Source of the DNA: Peribolospora baueri
Lineage: Eukaryota > Basidiomycota > Peribolosporomycetes > Peribolosporales > Peribolosporaceae
Direction: 5' to 3'
Length of the DNA stretch: 64,000 bases
Assembly (NCBI GenBank): GCA_029717555.1
Contig: JAMDHS010000015.1
Location: forward strand, 241,406-305,405
Both the position numbers and the translations under genes were made by a program. Positions 35,301 to 49,486 of this stretch are shown piece after piece (position 1 is the first letter of the stretch; each line of letters starts with the position of its first letter). Below the pieces are notes generated by a model. The model did not search any database and was not told the DNA's origin. It saw only the letters and a program-made list of their open reading frames with translations.

Positions 35301-38300
35301 ATGCCGATTTCACTGACCCAGTGACCGTTTCCTTCTGTAACCTTTTAGGATCGCATCTACATCCATGACTGGTGAGTATATAGAGTTCCGGATGGACTTG
35401 GCGTCTCTCCATGTATGGCTGACGTCTTCGATGCATGTTTTCTGCCTCAGGTGGCTTTCTCCGGAACTGGTAAGAGGACATGCCGTCGTCAATCCTGTGC
35501 CTGGGACGCAATACACGTCGGAGTTGCTTAGTCGCTGGCACACTGTCTCGTCTGGACGCAGTATCTTCGTCGACCGGGCACGCCCAAATACCGCCTCGAT
35601 AACATTCTTCAACAAAAGGCCTCGGAAGGCATCAAGATCTTCGTCATTATCGTGAGCATGCCTCATAACACCGTCGATGTTCCTTTCGCTTGCTCACCTT
35701 TTCCCTTCCGCACCGACACTGTCGGGCAGTATAACGAAGTCTCCAATAATTTTACGCCCACTGACTCAAACTATGCCAAACAGCGTCTTATCAATCTCCA
35801 TCATAACATTTACGTGCAACGCTCGCCGTCCCACTTCCAGACGGGCACATTTTACTGGGCACACGTAAGTCCTCGACCGCCACATTCAGGTGGAGAGCCA
35901 AGTCGCTGCGTCCTGGTTGGGTTAACTGGGGTTATCGAGAGCTGAAGATATTTCCTTCTCTCACGTATGTCGTTGCCGGCTATTCAGCACGAGAAACTCT
36001 GCGTCATCGACGAGACTATCGCCTTCATGGGTGGGCTCGACTTGTGCTTCGGCCGGTGGGACACGTCTCAACACGTGCTCATCGATGACGAGGAGTTCGA
36101 TCGCGAGGAGGGCAACCGGCAGCACGTCGACGTCCCCGCGGACGAGATCGGCGGGCAGGTCCTCGCCAGACCCAAGCACGGCAAGGAGAAGTTCATCTGG
36201 CCCGGGAAGGACTACGCTAACGAACGGGTGCTCGAATGGCACACGCTTCACAAGCCGGAGCAGGATCTCATGGACAGGAGCAAATATCCGAGAATGCCTT
36301 GGTGAGACGCTTTGGTCTATGTCACCTTGCGCCGCTGGCGACCTCCATCGGTTTTGGACTGTTTTCATGAACGGAATCCTTGATTTGTCGCAGGCACGAC
36401 GTCGGTCTCCAACTCGTGGGCCAGCCAGCTCGAGATCTTTGTCGCCACTTCATCCAAAGGTAAGGCGACTGTGCAGCTACGCGGAGCGGACTTCTTTGAG
36501 ATCTCACGCGAGAACTACGGCTCTTTCTGGATTTTCGCTCCATTAGATGGAATTACTTGCTGCGCATCAAGAATCACTCGCGCTTGATGCCCTTTCTACT
36601 ACCGCCTCCAGACTTCAGTCCTCGCGATCTAGCTAACTTGGGCCTGACTGGAACGTGCGAAGCGCAGATCTGCCGCTCCGCCGGACCCTGGTCTATAGGC
36701 ACCCAAAACAAGGTGGAGCGTTCGATCCAGAACGCCTACCTCAAAGCGATCCAACGGAGCGAGCACTTCGTGTACATTGGTGCGTCATATTGATGGCGTT
36801 CAAGCGGGATGGGAAGTTGCCTTTTGATCACCAATCTCGGTTTTACGTATTTGACAGAGAATCAATTCTTTGTGACGTCGACGGTGTGCGAGGGCGTAGT
36901 CATCGAGAACAAGATTGGCGAGGCACTTGTGGACCGCATCATCACTGCTCATCGGGAGGGTACGCCATGGAGGTAGGTTGAGGCACGCGTGCGCATCGGT
37001 CCACATGTCTTCATTCGCATGCTCATGGCTCGTTCTTTCAGGGCGATTATCGTCATCCCTTTGACCCCAGGGTTTCCCCTGCCAGTGGACCATCCAGATG
37101 CGAGCTCTGTGCGTTTGATCGTAGACCTTCAGAGCCGCTCCATCTGTCGAGGCGAGCACTCCATCTTTGCAAAGCTACGGCGCGAGGGTATCGACCCGGA
37201 CGAGTACATCAACTTCTTCTCGCTCCGCAATTGGGGCAAGTTGAAAGGCAATGTGCTCACCACCGAGCAGGTATACGTTCACGGCAAGGTACGTTCGGCA
37301 GTCAGTCTCTTAATGCCGCTCTCTGCTCAGATCGGGGTTCAAATTTTCTGTACGAACGCTCAGACGATGGTCGTGGACGATCGGCTCGTCCTCATCGGCT
37401 CGGCCAATATCAACGAGCGCTCTCAACGTGGAGACCGCGACTCTGAGCTCGCATGCATCATTCGCGACACAGACATGATCGACAGCAGAATGGCGGGTCA
37501 GCCTTATCGGGTCGGTCGCTTCGCGCACACCCTTCGCGTACGGCTCATGCGCGAACATCTCGGTCTTGACGTGGATGTGCTAGAAGATGAGGAGGCCAAT
37601 ATGGACATGCTCAACAGGCATCCGGAGCAGCAGCTTGAGGAAGAGGCCGCTTGGGACCCTCTCGGTGAACAGTCCAAGTTGGAGGAGTCCGGCGATGGGA
37701 TCACGCGCATCCATCATCGGAACGCCAACGCCGAAGCGCACCGCATGGTCGCCGACGGGGTTGGCCATGTCGTCAGAGGCGCCGGCAGAATCGTTGGCGA
37801 CGGCGCTGAACGCAAGGCGCTTCAGATCGACGATGCGATCCATCAGCTCGGCTCCAACATCTCCAGTAAAGGCGATGATAATAACTCGGCAAGGGGACAT
37901 GAAGACTCGGAAGCCGAAAGGATTCGTGCGACGAGCACTGACGGGAGCGGGAATCGAGAGGCTGGTTTCGATGGCACAGTAATCCGGACTCTGGAGGAGA
38001 AGGTCATTGGAGAAAACCGCCCGGTCAACCAGGCTGCCCCTCTCGGCACTAAGGCACGCGACATCGAATTGGACAAGAGGCAAGTTCCCAGTCCCAGGCC
38101 GGCTCATCAGAGCGAGTCGCACGACGGTGCAGACGCGGCTGGTCTCGACAAGCGGAGAGACATGGACGGCCTCGCAAAGACTGAGAACCGGACGACGACC
38201 CAAGGTAACGGCTCCAACGCCATCAACGAGAAGACGATGCGCTCCCTCGGCCCGGATGACGAAGCTGAATATCATCGACAAGCTGCAGCAACGGCTAGTG

Positions 38301-39242
38301 ACAGGCCACCGAAAGGCAAGGTGGCTCATGTTAAGGATGAGGAACCGGAAGATGACGAGCGAAAGGGGAGCCACAGTACGCAGCAGAAGTCTTCCGTAGA
38401 CGAGGTCGGCGATCTCGCCTCGTCGGCTACGACCCGGCGCATGGATAACGCGTCACACCAGAGGAATCGCAGCACGTCCAAAGCGACTCACATAAGCGGC
38501 AGCAACACGTCGCATGATGACTTACGGCGAAAGATGTCGAACAAAATGTCCATTAATCCGTGGGCGGCCCCTGCCGACGCACCGGTCATTGAACCTCACG
38601 CTTTTGCAGATCCGCTCGTAGACGAATTCTTCAAGGTGCGTACGTGGAGAAGGCGTAGAGTGTTCTCCCAAATTCAGGAGCATAGACGTTCAGCCGGCTC
38701 ACACCACTGTCTCCCTTCAGGACATGTGGATGGCGTCTGCGGTGCACAATACCCAAATTTTCCGGAAAGTCTTCAAGTGCGTACCCGACGATACGGTGAC
38801 GACTTGGCAAGAGTACAAAGTCTTTCAGGCATGGTCCGAGCGCCTGGCTCGCTCGGGCGCTCGAGACTCGTCAGAGCTCAGAAGCAGCCGTCGTCCTAGC
38901 AGGGCCGGTGGCCCGTCTGGGACTGGCGACGGCGTGGCTGGTGATACCGAGCACGTTAATGCGGAAGTTCAATCCGAATCGACCGGAGCGCGTGCCAGAA
39001 GGCCGAGTGAGGCTGCCACTCAAGCGCCCGGCGGTAACCTGAAGAACTCGGTAGCGCAGCCGCCGAAGCCGGGCCAAGATGACGGCTTTTCAGCCAACGA
39101 GCTTGACCAAATGGAGGCGCTTCTCTACGAGCTCAGAGGCAACCTCGTCATTCATCCTCTTCGCTTCCTCGAGGCCGAAGATTTTACTGGCAACTTCAAA
39201 TACCCGCTGGATCGTATCCAGCCTATGCCGATCTACGACTAG
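32388..39242 (+). CDS. Phospholipase D1 (Spo14/PLD1 type: PX-PH-2xHKD)
   Basis: Hydrolyses phosphatidylcholine to phosphatidic acid at membranes. Fifteen exons: 32388-34025, 34117-34347, 34442-35068, 35213-35257, 35349-35371, 35451-35469, 35562-35651, 35730-35864, 35988-36301, 36394-36459, 36547-36779, 36858-36972, 37042-37288, 37364-38635 and 38721-39242; about 1858 residues, long for the family. Residues 1-395 are disordered. PX-like domain about 400-546, PH-like region about 547-830 with a Lys/Ser-rich insert, catalytic core from about 833. HKD1 is HEKLCVID (H937, K939, D944) and HKD2 is HGKTMVVD (H1259, K1261, D1266), the latter followed by IGSANINERS. Also seen: IYIHDWWLSPEL and IENQFF. 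A ~300-residue disordered insert precedes the C-terminal block DMWMASAVHNTQIFRKVF. Both HKD motifs are interrupted by introns. Confidence 0.93.
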
Positions 39243-39640
39243 AAGACATTCCTTGCCCTTCCGTATTTTTCGAGACCTGATTATCAACAGACACTTCCAC
39301 TCCTTGACATGTCTTTATCTTTTTCTTCCTCCTGTGGTCATTCCTTTCTGTCATCTGCCACTGTGATTTATCGCTGTTCGAATATGTATACCAAAGCGGA
39401 CGTCCTCGGATACCACTCTGGCTCAAGTTGCAATGGAGTGCTCCTGGGCCCAGCTATATAAAGACAGCAAGCAAGGATACGACATGGTGACCTCTGTTCA
39501 GCGTTCAAACAGTAAACAGAGACACAATGATCGAATTTCCCTAAATCTACCCATCTCGATAGTAGCGTCCCTCCGACCCGGTTGTCTGGTCGATGTCATT
39601 CCAATGAAACTCGAGCCGCCAGCGGACCCAAAAGACGTCC
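39243..39640. other. Convergent intergenic spacer
   Basis: Between PLD and DRG1 3' ends. Contains TATATAAA at 39455-39462 although no promoter is expected here; the plus ORF 39433-39753 runs into DRG1's terminal exons and is judged incidental. Confidence 0.35.
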
Positions 39641-42211
39641 TCATTCTGGCAGTAACGAAAAGTGAGAGGAAGAGAGGTTGGATCAATGAAGGAGCGGAAT
39701 GGAAAGCTGAAGGTAACAACTCACTCGTGAAGATGGATACCACGTCATCCTAGCGAAGCAGAAACGGCAAGAAACCGACGATGCGACCATGAGCCAAACA
39801 GTCAGCGGTGGGAATGTTTCTCCTGGCCCATAAATGAGACTTGACCTACGCTCGCGACGACATGGTTGAGGCCAACTTTTTGTGCTCCCGGAAACTTCGA
39901 GCTCTTTCCGTAGACGAGCGCATACTTAAACTGGTCCGCCAACGAGCGGTGGATGGAGTGGCACTGAGGACGGGCGGAGAAAAAAAAGAAATGCAAGTGA
40001 GATGAAGTGACGCGAGAACAGAAGACTTAAGAGGGACTGGCGGTAGCGGGGAAGGAAACGCACGACATGCTCGATGGTAGCTCCTTTGCGCACGACCAGC
40101 GGGTCATGTAAGTCGGGATGCTCCCCCCGCTTCTTTGTATATACGCGGTTCATGTCAAGCTCGGTCTGCAGAAGGGCAAGCACCAAGAAAGAAATTTTAA
40201 GTAATGATGACGTTATTCAAAGAGGACAGAACCTTCCGACTTGTCTCGTACCTACCCAGATACGTTCAAGCAAGTAGTCGAGGTTCAAGCTGAGCTCGCA
40301 GGAGATCACGACAGATTTGGGTTGTCGCGCCAGCTGGTCCACCTGCTCAAGACTGCACGACAGACAGCGCTTGCGATGTCAGTGGAGGGAATCGGACAGT
40401 CAAATAGTAAGATGCACGTCGGACGCGCACCTGATTGAGTCGATCTTATTGTAGCAGTAGAGCGCCGGGATGTATTTGCGATTACCTATGTGCGAGCGAA
40501 ACAGTCAGAGAATGATCCTGACAGCACTGTGCGCTGACCGACGATAGAATATGAATTCAACACACCGATCAATACGTCGATGAACTGATCGACGGTCACA
40601 TCCTCCCTTAGCATGACGTCGCAGCTAAGAGTAAGGAGCAACAGAGTGGACAAATGAGTCAAATCGCATTGGTATGAGTGATCCAGTGTGACACACTACC
40701 CACTTGTGGATCTTGTAATTCTGCAAGATTTGTCGGATCATCTTCTCGTCAATGTTCTTCAACGTCACGCCTTGACCCTTGGAAATGGTGATGCCTCCGG
40801 ACACTTTCTTCTTGAACACGACTATGTAAGAAAAGGCGATTATACGGGACACACCCCATCAGAACAGCGCGAGAGGCGAATACCGCAGAAAACGGGTGAC
40901 ACTTTACCGTCCGGCCTTTCCTGGTTCAATCGAATGCCGACTTCCTCCAACTCGTGTTCCAAAAGCCCTCGCTGCTGCTCAGACTTTGTGGCGTCCATGA
41001 AGATCAATATCAAATCTGCCGTCTTGGCAACGGACACCACCTGTCTTCCTCGACCTCGGCCTTGCGAGGCGCCTTCGATGATTCCGGGCAAGTCGAGCAG
41101 CTAGCAAAGGTCAAGCGAGTCGAAATCAGCCGTAGATCCTTGAACGTCACGAAAAAGCTTCACCCGTACCTGTATGCGAGCACCTTCATATTCGAGGACT
41201 CCAGGAATGGCAGTCAACGTCGTGTACTCATATGCTGCCGTTGCACTAGCAGTGGCGGTGACCTGCGTGAGACAGAGGATACAAGTTCGCAAGCCTGCAG
41301 CGAGCGGTGGACAATAAGGAGGACGGCGTACATACCTTGTTCAGCAACGTCGATTTGCCGACCGACGGGAAGCCGATAAGCGCAACTCGAGCATCTGATG
41401 ACGACAAAGAACAAGCGAACCGGGCAGTGAGCACAAAGGACGCCGCGCTCAATGGACTTTGTTATCTTCTCTTGATCACGCATACCCACCTCCACTTTTC
41501 ATAACCTGACATCGATGGGGCAGAAGCTGGCCGTTAGCAGGGAGACCATCGACCACTCGCAAGCCGTGCCGGTGGCGGCTAAAAGTGACTATACCCCACC
41601 GTGACTTGGAACCCAAGGTAGTGTCGGAGAGGGGAGAGTAGGGAGAAGGCAGCAAAAAACTCACATCAAATCCCTCTCCTGGTTTGCCTCCTTTGGTCGT
41701 AGGCTCGAGCAGCTGAGCTCGTAGCTTTGCCATCTTCGCCTTCAGCAAACCGAGGTGATACCTAACGAAAAGCGAGCGAGGCGTGGAGGAGAGAAAGACG
41801 ACAAATGGTAAGAGTCAAATGGGACGCCAAAAGTTCCAAAAAAGCACTTTCAGGTACGCACTCCGTCGCCTGAAGGAAAGCACAGGCATCGCACGCCGAA
41901 GGGAATGGATTGTGAGCGTCCAGAGAGCAAACCATCGTTCGATCGTCCAGGGGCAGTGGATGGCGGACTCGCCTTGTTCTTCTGCGTCCTCGCCATCTCC
42001 TCTGCAACCATTCGTACAGAAGGGAAAGACAATCACGAGTTCAATATGTAAATGGGCGACGGAGGCGAATGGACACCCACCCTCGATCTCTTTCTGCGCT
42101 CAACCGCCGGGACGTCGGACGAGGGGCACGGACAATGAGCTCGCAGATCTTCTCAACCGGAAAAAGACGCTCAAGGGACATTTAGCGCACCATCTTCTCC
42201 AAGACACCCAT
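39641..42211 (-). CDS. RBG1: Developmentally regulated GTP-binding protein 1 (DRG1/Rbg1)
   Basis: Translation-associated GTPase that eases ribosome stalling with its DFRP partner. Seventeen exons on the minus strand: 42211-42191, 42093-42081, 42001-41973, 41869-41862, 41761-41665, 41505-41490, 41394-41336, 41262-41170, 41100-40908, 40821-40704, 40624-40566, 40485-40431, 40352-40256, 40165-40064, 39963-39850, 39749-39725 and 39645-39641, giving 367 residues, the family length. Motifs: MGVLEKMKEIEEEMARTQ, G1 [10 protein letters not shown]2 [12 protein letters not shown]3 [12 protein letters not shown]4 NKID, and the TGS-like end ([14 protein letters not shown] ... [19 protein letters not shown], in parts). 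The exons of 13, 8, 16 and 5 nt are needed to match the conserved protein; the intron after exon 3 has a GC donor. The stop codon lies in the 5-nt last exon. Confidence 0.94.
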
Positions 42212-42756
42212 ACTGGCAAGATTTCAAGCTGTGCGGTTTGCGACTTTCAAGATGTTTGGTGGGGATTTCTAGGTGATGGACAGGAACGACCTGCCGGCCT
42301 CGAGGGACAAGGGACGAGGTCGTGGTTGTTCTCGACACTTGCCGCAGCGATCACTGGACGAACCACCGTCGTTCCGGTCTTCGGACTTCCCATCTCAAGA
42401 GCAACAACACCAGGGAAAATCACATCGTTTCGACATGCAGCTGACTTTACAGAGGGCACGAGGAAGTAGATATCTAGCGATTTCATTGCACCACGATAAA
42501 ACGACGGTAAAGGCACATTGGTAACGCAAACGCAGAAGACTGTCGGGCCATGACCGTGAAAACACCTAGTCAGCTGGGACCGCTGGGGCGGTTCGCAAAC
42601 ATGGCCAACGCGCACAGACGAGCACTCCGATAGCCGTTCTTAGTGTAATTGCTTTTCGGCATCGCCGTCAACGACGGCTCAGCATTAGCATGGTAATAAA
42701 GTAATCTTCATTGTGCTCGTCTGGACGTGCCCTGGGCCGTCCCGCCTGAAAGACAA
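42212..42756. promoter_or_regulatory. Divergent region upstream of DRG1
   Basis: 545 nt between DRG1 and the possible small gene. No motif I would defend; no coding content. Confidence 0.35.
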
Positions 42757-43039
42757 ATGCTCACCTCACCAGACCAACCCATCGCCAGTACAGCATATGC
42801 CAGCAGAAATCTAGACGGACCAACAGCAGAAATGGTCAGCACAAACTCGTCGCTCTTCCAATTACTGCGTGCGATCAGTCAGCAGTTGAATCATGTCCGC
42901 ATCGCCGAGTCTCAAATCGGCGTGAAGGAATTTGATGGTATCTTGTTGACATCATTTCACCGTGCATACCAAGACTCCGACTATTGATGCTCACCCACTA
43001 TGACCAGACGAGGCACTTGATGACTTGCTACCTGACTAA
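42757..43039 (+). CDS. Possible small two-exon gene, unknown function
   Basis: ATG 42757 opens a 60-codon stretch whose second half looks helical (SSLFQLLRAISQQLNHVR, IAESQIGVKEF). A donor at 42938 and acceptor ending at 43007 extend it in frame with an acidic tail, DDEALDDLLPD, then stop, 70 residues in all. The in-frame splice to a short acidic end and the amphipathic helix are the only support. I do not recognise a family; a small complex subunit is conceivable. The start could instead be the internal ATG at about 42832. It is divergent from DRG1. Confidence 0.38.
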
Positions 43040-44470
43040 AATAGTGAAAGAGAAAGATACCAACACGTTCAGTTTATTGCCCGGCGGGACGGGCGCAATC
43101 AGAAGAACGAACGCGGCGACGGCTCAGTGAATATTTAGGTTTGGCATATTTTGGTCGATCATCAGAGCGCAGATAGGGGCGACACGTTGGTCTCATCGTA
43201 GCCGTCGCCGTGTGCTCACATCGAAGGCGGATCAAACACTCACAATATATTTATTCACCAAACGTCGACAGTACTGTGGCATTAAGCAGGTGGCGTAGAA
43301 AAGGTCGATATCAGCTCTTCCACTGCATGCCAAACAATACTCGATCAAAACACCGAAGGGGCATCATGGTTAAAAAGCTCGTTTGTCAAAGATAGGTTTC
43401 CCCAAGGAGTGCAGGTTGTCACGCCCGCGTCGGGTGAAGAAATTTTTGATAATCATCTGCCGGCAGAGAAAAAGACGATCGGGACTCACCATGCTCGGAA
43501 CGGAAAGGGGATAATTAAGGTAAAAAGATCTCCCCGTGAAAAACGGGTTGAAAGTTGATCAGAGAGACGAGCAAGAGTAAGCCCCATTGTGTTACAGTCA
43601 CGCTACGCTCTCGAGAGGCGTAGACGTGACCGCGAAGCGCATGACTGTCGGCTATGACGAACGTAAATATGCGCGCCCGCGGTTCCCTAGTCGTGAAGAC
43701 CGGGATCCACCAGCATATCTGTCACCTCGGGAGGACTCCTATCTTCGTCGCTCAACCTTGGCTGCCCTCGAAAGACAAGACGGATACGTGGGCTCGGCAG
43801 GCGAGCGAAGGATGGGCACCGCTGGTGAGGCACGCGACTCGCCTGTGAAGGGGTGCCGAGCTAAAGTCGTCCCTCAAAACGAGGGCGCACAGCAGCAGCA
43901 CAAAACCCAGAACCGTTTCACTCGCCTTCCACTCCCCTCGCACGACGACCCTGCCGCACTTGGCCTCATGCTTGACGCAAGCCGCTTTCCGGCGGGACAG
44001 GGAGCGACGTGGTCGACAGAGAGAGGTCGACGAGCGAGACGAACGGCGAGCGCAGATGTCCGGGGACTTTCCCTGCAGCTGAGCTGAAGTCGAGCGAGAG
44101 AGCGAGGACGCAAACCCGTCGACCTGTGTGGTGAGCTGCGAAAGCGCTCCTTTGCTCGTCTCTCTGATGGAGGGAAGAAAGAAGGAAGAAAGAGGAAGAA
44201 AGCGCGAGCAGAAATATTCGCGCACTCTCGACAAGCGTGGGAATTGTTCCTAAGCCAAGTCACGTGTACAAAATGTTTGTCACGTGGAGATTTAGCTGCG
44301 GCTCCAGATCTTGGCGAGTTCCAATGGTAAGCCGGTTCGTGTTGTCAAGGCTCTCTCGCCCACCTCACCATTATACTCCACCGCGCCCGCACCTCGGCGT
44401 CGCCTTCGCCTTTTCAACCCGTGCAACATACCCACGACGATTGAGCAGCACTGGACTGCCGCCACCCGCC
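43040..44470. other. Long intergenic region upstream of VPS4
   Basis: 1.43 kb with no convincing gene. The longest plus frame from an ATG is 43641-44087, overlapped by equally long minus frames, so coding is doubtful. TCACGTG occurs twice close to VPS4 (44260-44266 and 44280-44286). The minus strand near 44160-44210 is CT-rich. Confidence 0.4.
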
Positions 44471-46745
<2,275 letters not shown>

Positions 46746-47200
46746 GGCCGCGAGGATCCTGAGGCGCCGCTGCGATCCGAGCACGGCGCGTTGCGCGAGT
46801 CCTTTATGTAGGAGTGGGTCGTGTCTGGCGTTTACAAGCCTGCGCATACGCTTCTTCCATGGTCATATATACCCCGGGCCCGAGCGCCCGAGCGGTGTCG
46901 CTGGGAATTTGTCATTTTCCCCTTCGGGCTTTGCATTGTGCGTTATTTCGGGTGTAAGTACGGGGATACTATAGCCATCCATCGCAGTTCAGGAGAAGGA
47001 CTGAGTGGAATGTATGTACGCATCGTCTGAAGCAGTGAGGGAGGTGAGCGTCTACTGCAGACCTCGCTCACACGACCTGGCGTCGCGACCACTGTGGCTG
47101 TCCGCCACGTGCGCCGATCGAGCCACAGGACGATCGAGTCGGGCAACGAACGGATTTCTTTCCCCACACCGTCATCCTCTTGCATATCTTTCCCGCTGCT
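46746..47200. promoter_or_regulatory. Tandem intergenic region, VPS4 to spartin-like gene
   Basis: Contains TATATA at about 46866-46871 and a CCACGTG at about 47105-47111, about 90 nt before the ATG. Nothing else recognised. Confidence 0.35.
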
Positions 47201-49112
47201 ATGGGCGCTGAGAGCGACAAGTCTCTATCGGGCGAGAAGGTGGACTACGACGACGGTGGCGCTCGCGGCGTCACGCTGGTCGTCGTGCCCGGAACACAGG
47301 CACACCAGGTAGGACTCGCGAGGGGACCCGGGACAAGGGACGGCGGACATAGGGTAGGCACGATCCTCGCTGACCTGGTCGTCTCTCCTTCCTCGCCCTC
47401 GCACACAGCTCTCAGACGGAAGGCTAGTCGAGCTTGCTTGCGGAGACCTTCGCGTCGACGCCGTGTCCGTCGATCTCGAGTCGTCGTCGTCATCGTCGTC
47501 GTCATCGCCGTCATCGGCAGCAGCAGCAGCAGCAGCGCCCGGCGATGCACCGCCACCTTACACCTCCCCACCCTCGTCCGATCTCTGGCTGGTTCTTACG
47601 ATAGGCCCTCCAGAAGAGAATTACACCTTCCCCTTGCCCCCCACTGCTTCGGTCAAATCATCCCAAGACGCGAGCGGTGCGAGAATGTACTTCTTCCCTA
47701 CCGACGCGCAGGGAGCGCCGATGCGATTGACATTGCGCCGCCCGGATAGGTGCGGAGAGGAGTATGCAGATGCGGTGGACACGTTCGAATTGATGCTCAG
47801 CCAGTTTGCCACCTTGCACGACCCTGCGCGGCCGTCTGGTGAGACGGATGAGGAGGAGGGAGATCGAGGCACGGTGCTGTTGGTCGACGAGGCGGACGGG
47901 ACGGTGATCGGCACCTTGGCGACGGATGACATTCGCGTCGAGGAAGACCCTTCTCTGTGGGCACCTGGTCGGGAGAAGGACCCCGTGGCATTGGACCTGT
48001 CCACTCCCAGCAGACCTACGACGCCTACTCCGTTCACCGGTGGCGGTCGCGGCGGAACCCGTTTGAGGGTGGCACCGCTGGACGTTTCTCAGTACCAGAA
48101 CGACCGCCTCCTCACGGCTTCAGCATACGTATCCCGCGGCGTCGTCGCCGGCGCTTCGTTGATTGGCTCGTCGATGAAGTCGGCCGCCCGAGCGATCAAC
48201 GGGCGATCCATGCCCGCCAGCACAGGGTCCACGCATGTGACCGCTCCGGACGGCGAGGACGGCAAAGGCAAAGACAACGGCAAAGGCAAAGGCAAAGACG
48301 ACGACGGAATCCGCGACACGGACGGACCTTCTGCTCCTTCTACGTCCGGGCGAACGGCGCTTCGCTTCAAGCCGTCGACGCGAGCCCGCGTTCGACAAGT
48401 GCATCAATTCTCGGGACAGGCCGTGAAAGTGTCGGCTTCGACCACGCAGGCAATCTTATCCCTGGCTTCTCGACTTGGCTCGACGGTCGGTCAAAAGGCG
48501 GGAATTCAGCGGCCCGCCGGGGAGCAGCCAAAGGGCTTGCGACGACATGTGAACCGCGGTCTGATCGCCTTCAACGTGTTGGCAGAAGGGGTGGAGCAGG
48601 GCGTAGCGACGCTAGTCAATGATGGCGCGGACGCCATCGGCTCCGTCGTGGAACATAGGTACGGCACGGAGGCGAGGAATATGAGCGAGGCCGTCACGGG
48701 CATTGGCAGGAGCTGCGTGCTGATCTACAAAGACTTTGTGAGTCGTTCCCGTCCATCCTCCGTCACGGGCTGTCGTCGGGACGAGGCTCACTCCGCCCAC
48801 TATGTCCACCATATTCCCATTCGGATCTCATCCCTCTCTTCTTCCTGTCTATGCCATCTATCTATTCTGACCCAGATGGGCGTGAGACGCCGGGCGCTGC
48901 TGAAAGTTGCCGGAGGGACGGTCAAAGCTCGGCTGGACGACGGAAGGGTGGTGACGCTCGGTTCCGTCGACCCCGCCGCGTCGACGGTCATGGTGGGCGC
49001 TACGGGGGCGGGAGCGTCAGCGGCTGGGTCATCGTCGTCGTCGTCGACCTCGTTGGGGGAGAAGACCACGCCCGACGGTCCTCCGGCATTGCCCCCACGC
49101 AAGCGTAATTGA
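47201..49112 (+). CDS. Senescence/spartin-domain protein
   Basis: Family linked to lipid droplets and endosomes (animal spartin, plant senescence-associated proteins). Exons are 47201-47308, 47409-48737 and 48876-49112, 557 residues. The N-terminal half forms a beta-rich region (DLWLVLTIGPPEENYTF; TFELMLSQFATLHD) with a Ser/Ala tract near residue 65. The senescence domain begins around YVSRGVVAGASLIGSSMKSAA and continues through VKVSASTTQAILSLASRLG, VEQGVATLVNDGADAIGSVV and YGTEARNMSEAVTGIG, an amphipathic, Gly/Ala-rich series typical of the domain. A GKGK/D repeat (about 48260-48300) sits in the linker. No MIT domain was seen, unlike animal spartin. The start ATG follows directly on a CT-rich 5' flank. 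Confidence 0.82.
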
Positions 49113-49486
49113 CTTTGTCTGCATCGCTGAGCACGAGAAGGGCGAGTGTGGGTAGAACAGCGAGCGGCCCCTCGAAGCTCGTCGACGTCTTCCTTTGTTT
49201 GGACCGATGCGTGGGCGGAACTGCATGGACGGGACACGTGCGATACTGTATCATGCCTGCATCATCCATGACGAGGTGACGGAATTTCAGTTTAGCGCGG
49301 TCGGTAGGGATCGAACCGTTGTCGTTCTCGTTCCCCTGCTCGGACGAGGACGGGTTGAAAGACATTGCTCTCGTTTGTGTTTCGCTACGTTCAGAGCTAC
49401 TCGTACATCGTACGGCAGAGAGTATCTACTACCATGGCGCTCACGCACCGAGCGCCAACTCGACAAGTGGAGACGGGTCTGGAGTT
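49113..49486. other. Convergent intergenic spacer
   Basis: Between the spartin-like gene and the LEA-like gene 3' ends. A minus-strand GGTTCGATCCC-like string near 49303-49316 resembles a tRNA B box, but no cloverleaf can be formed around it. Confidence 0.35.

Noticed and set aside
39433-39753. Plus ORF at the 3' end of DRG1
   Set aside because: Overlaps the terminal exons of DRG1, which are well supported on the other strand.
43641-44087. Plus-strand ORF of ~149 codons upstream of VPS4
   Set aside because: Equally long minus frames overlap it, composition is atypical and no motif or splice extension was found; left as intergenic.
49295-49380. tRNA-like B-box string on the minus strand
   Set aside because: GGTTCGATCCC is present but flanking bases cannot form a T stem or an acceptor stem.
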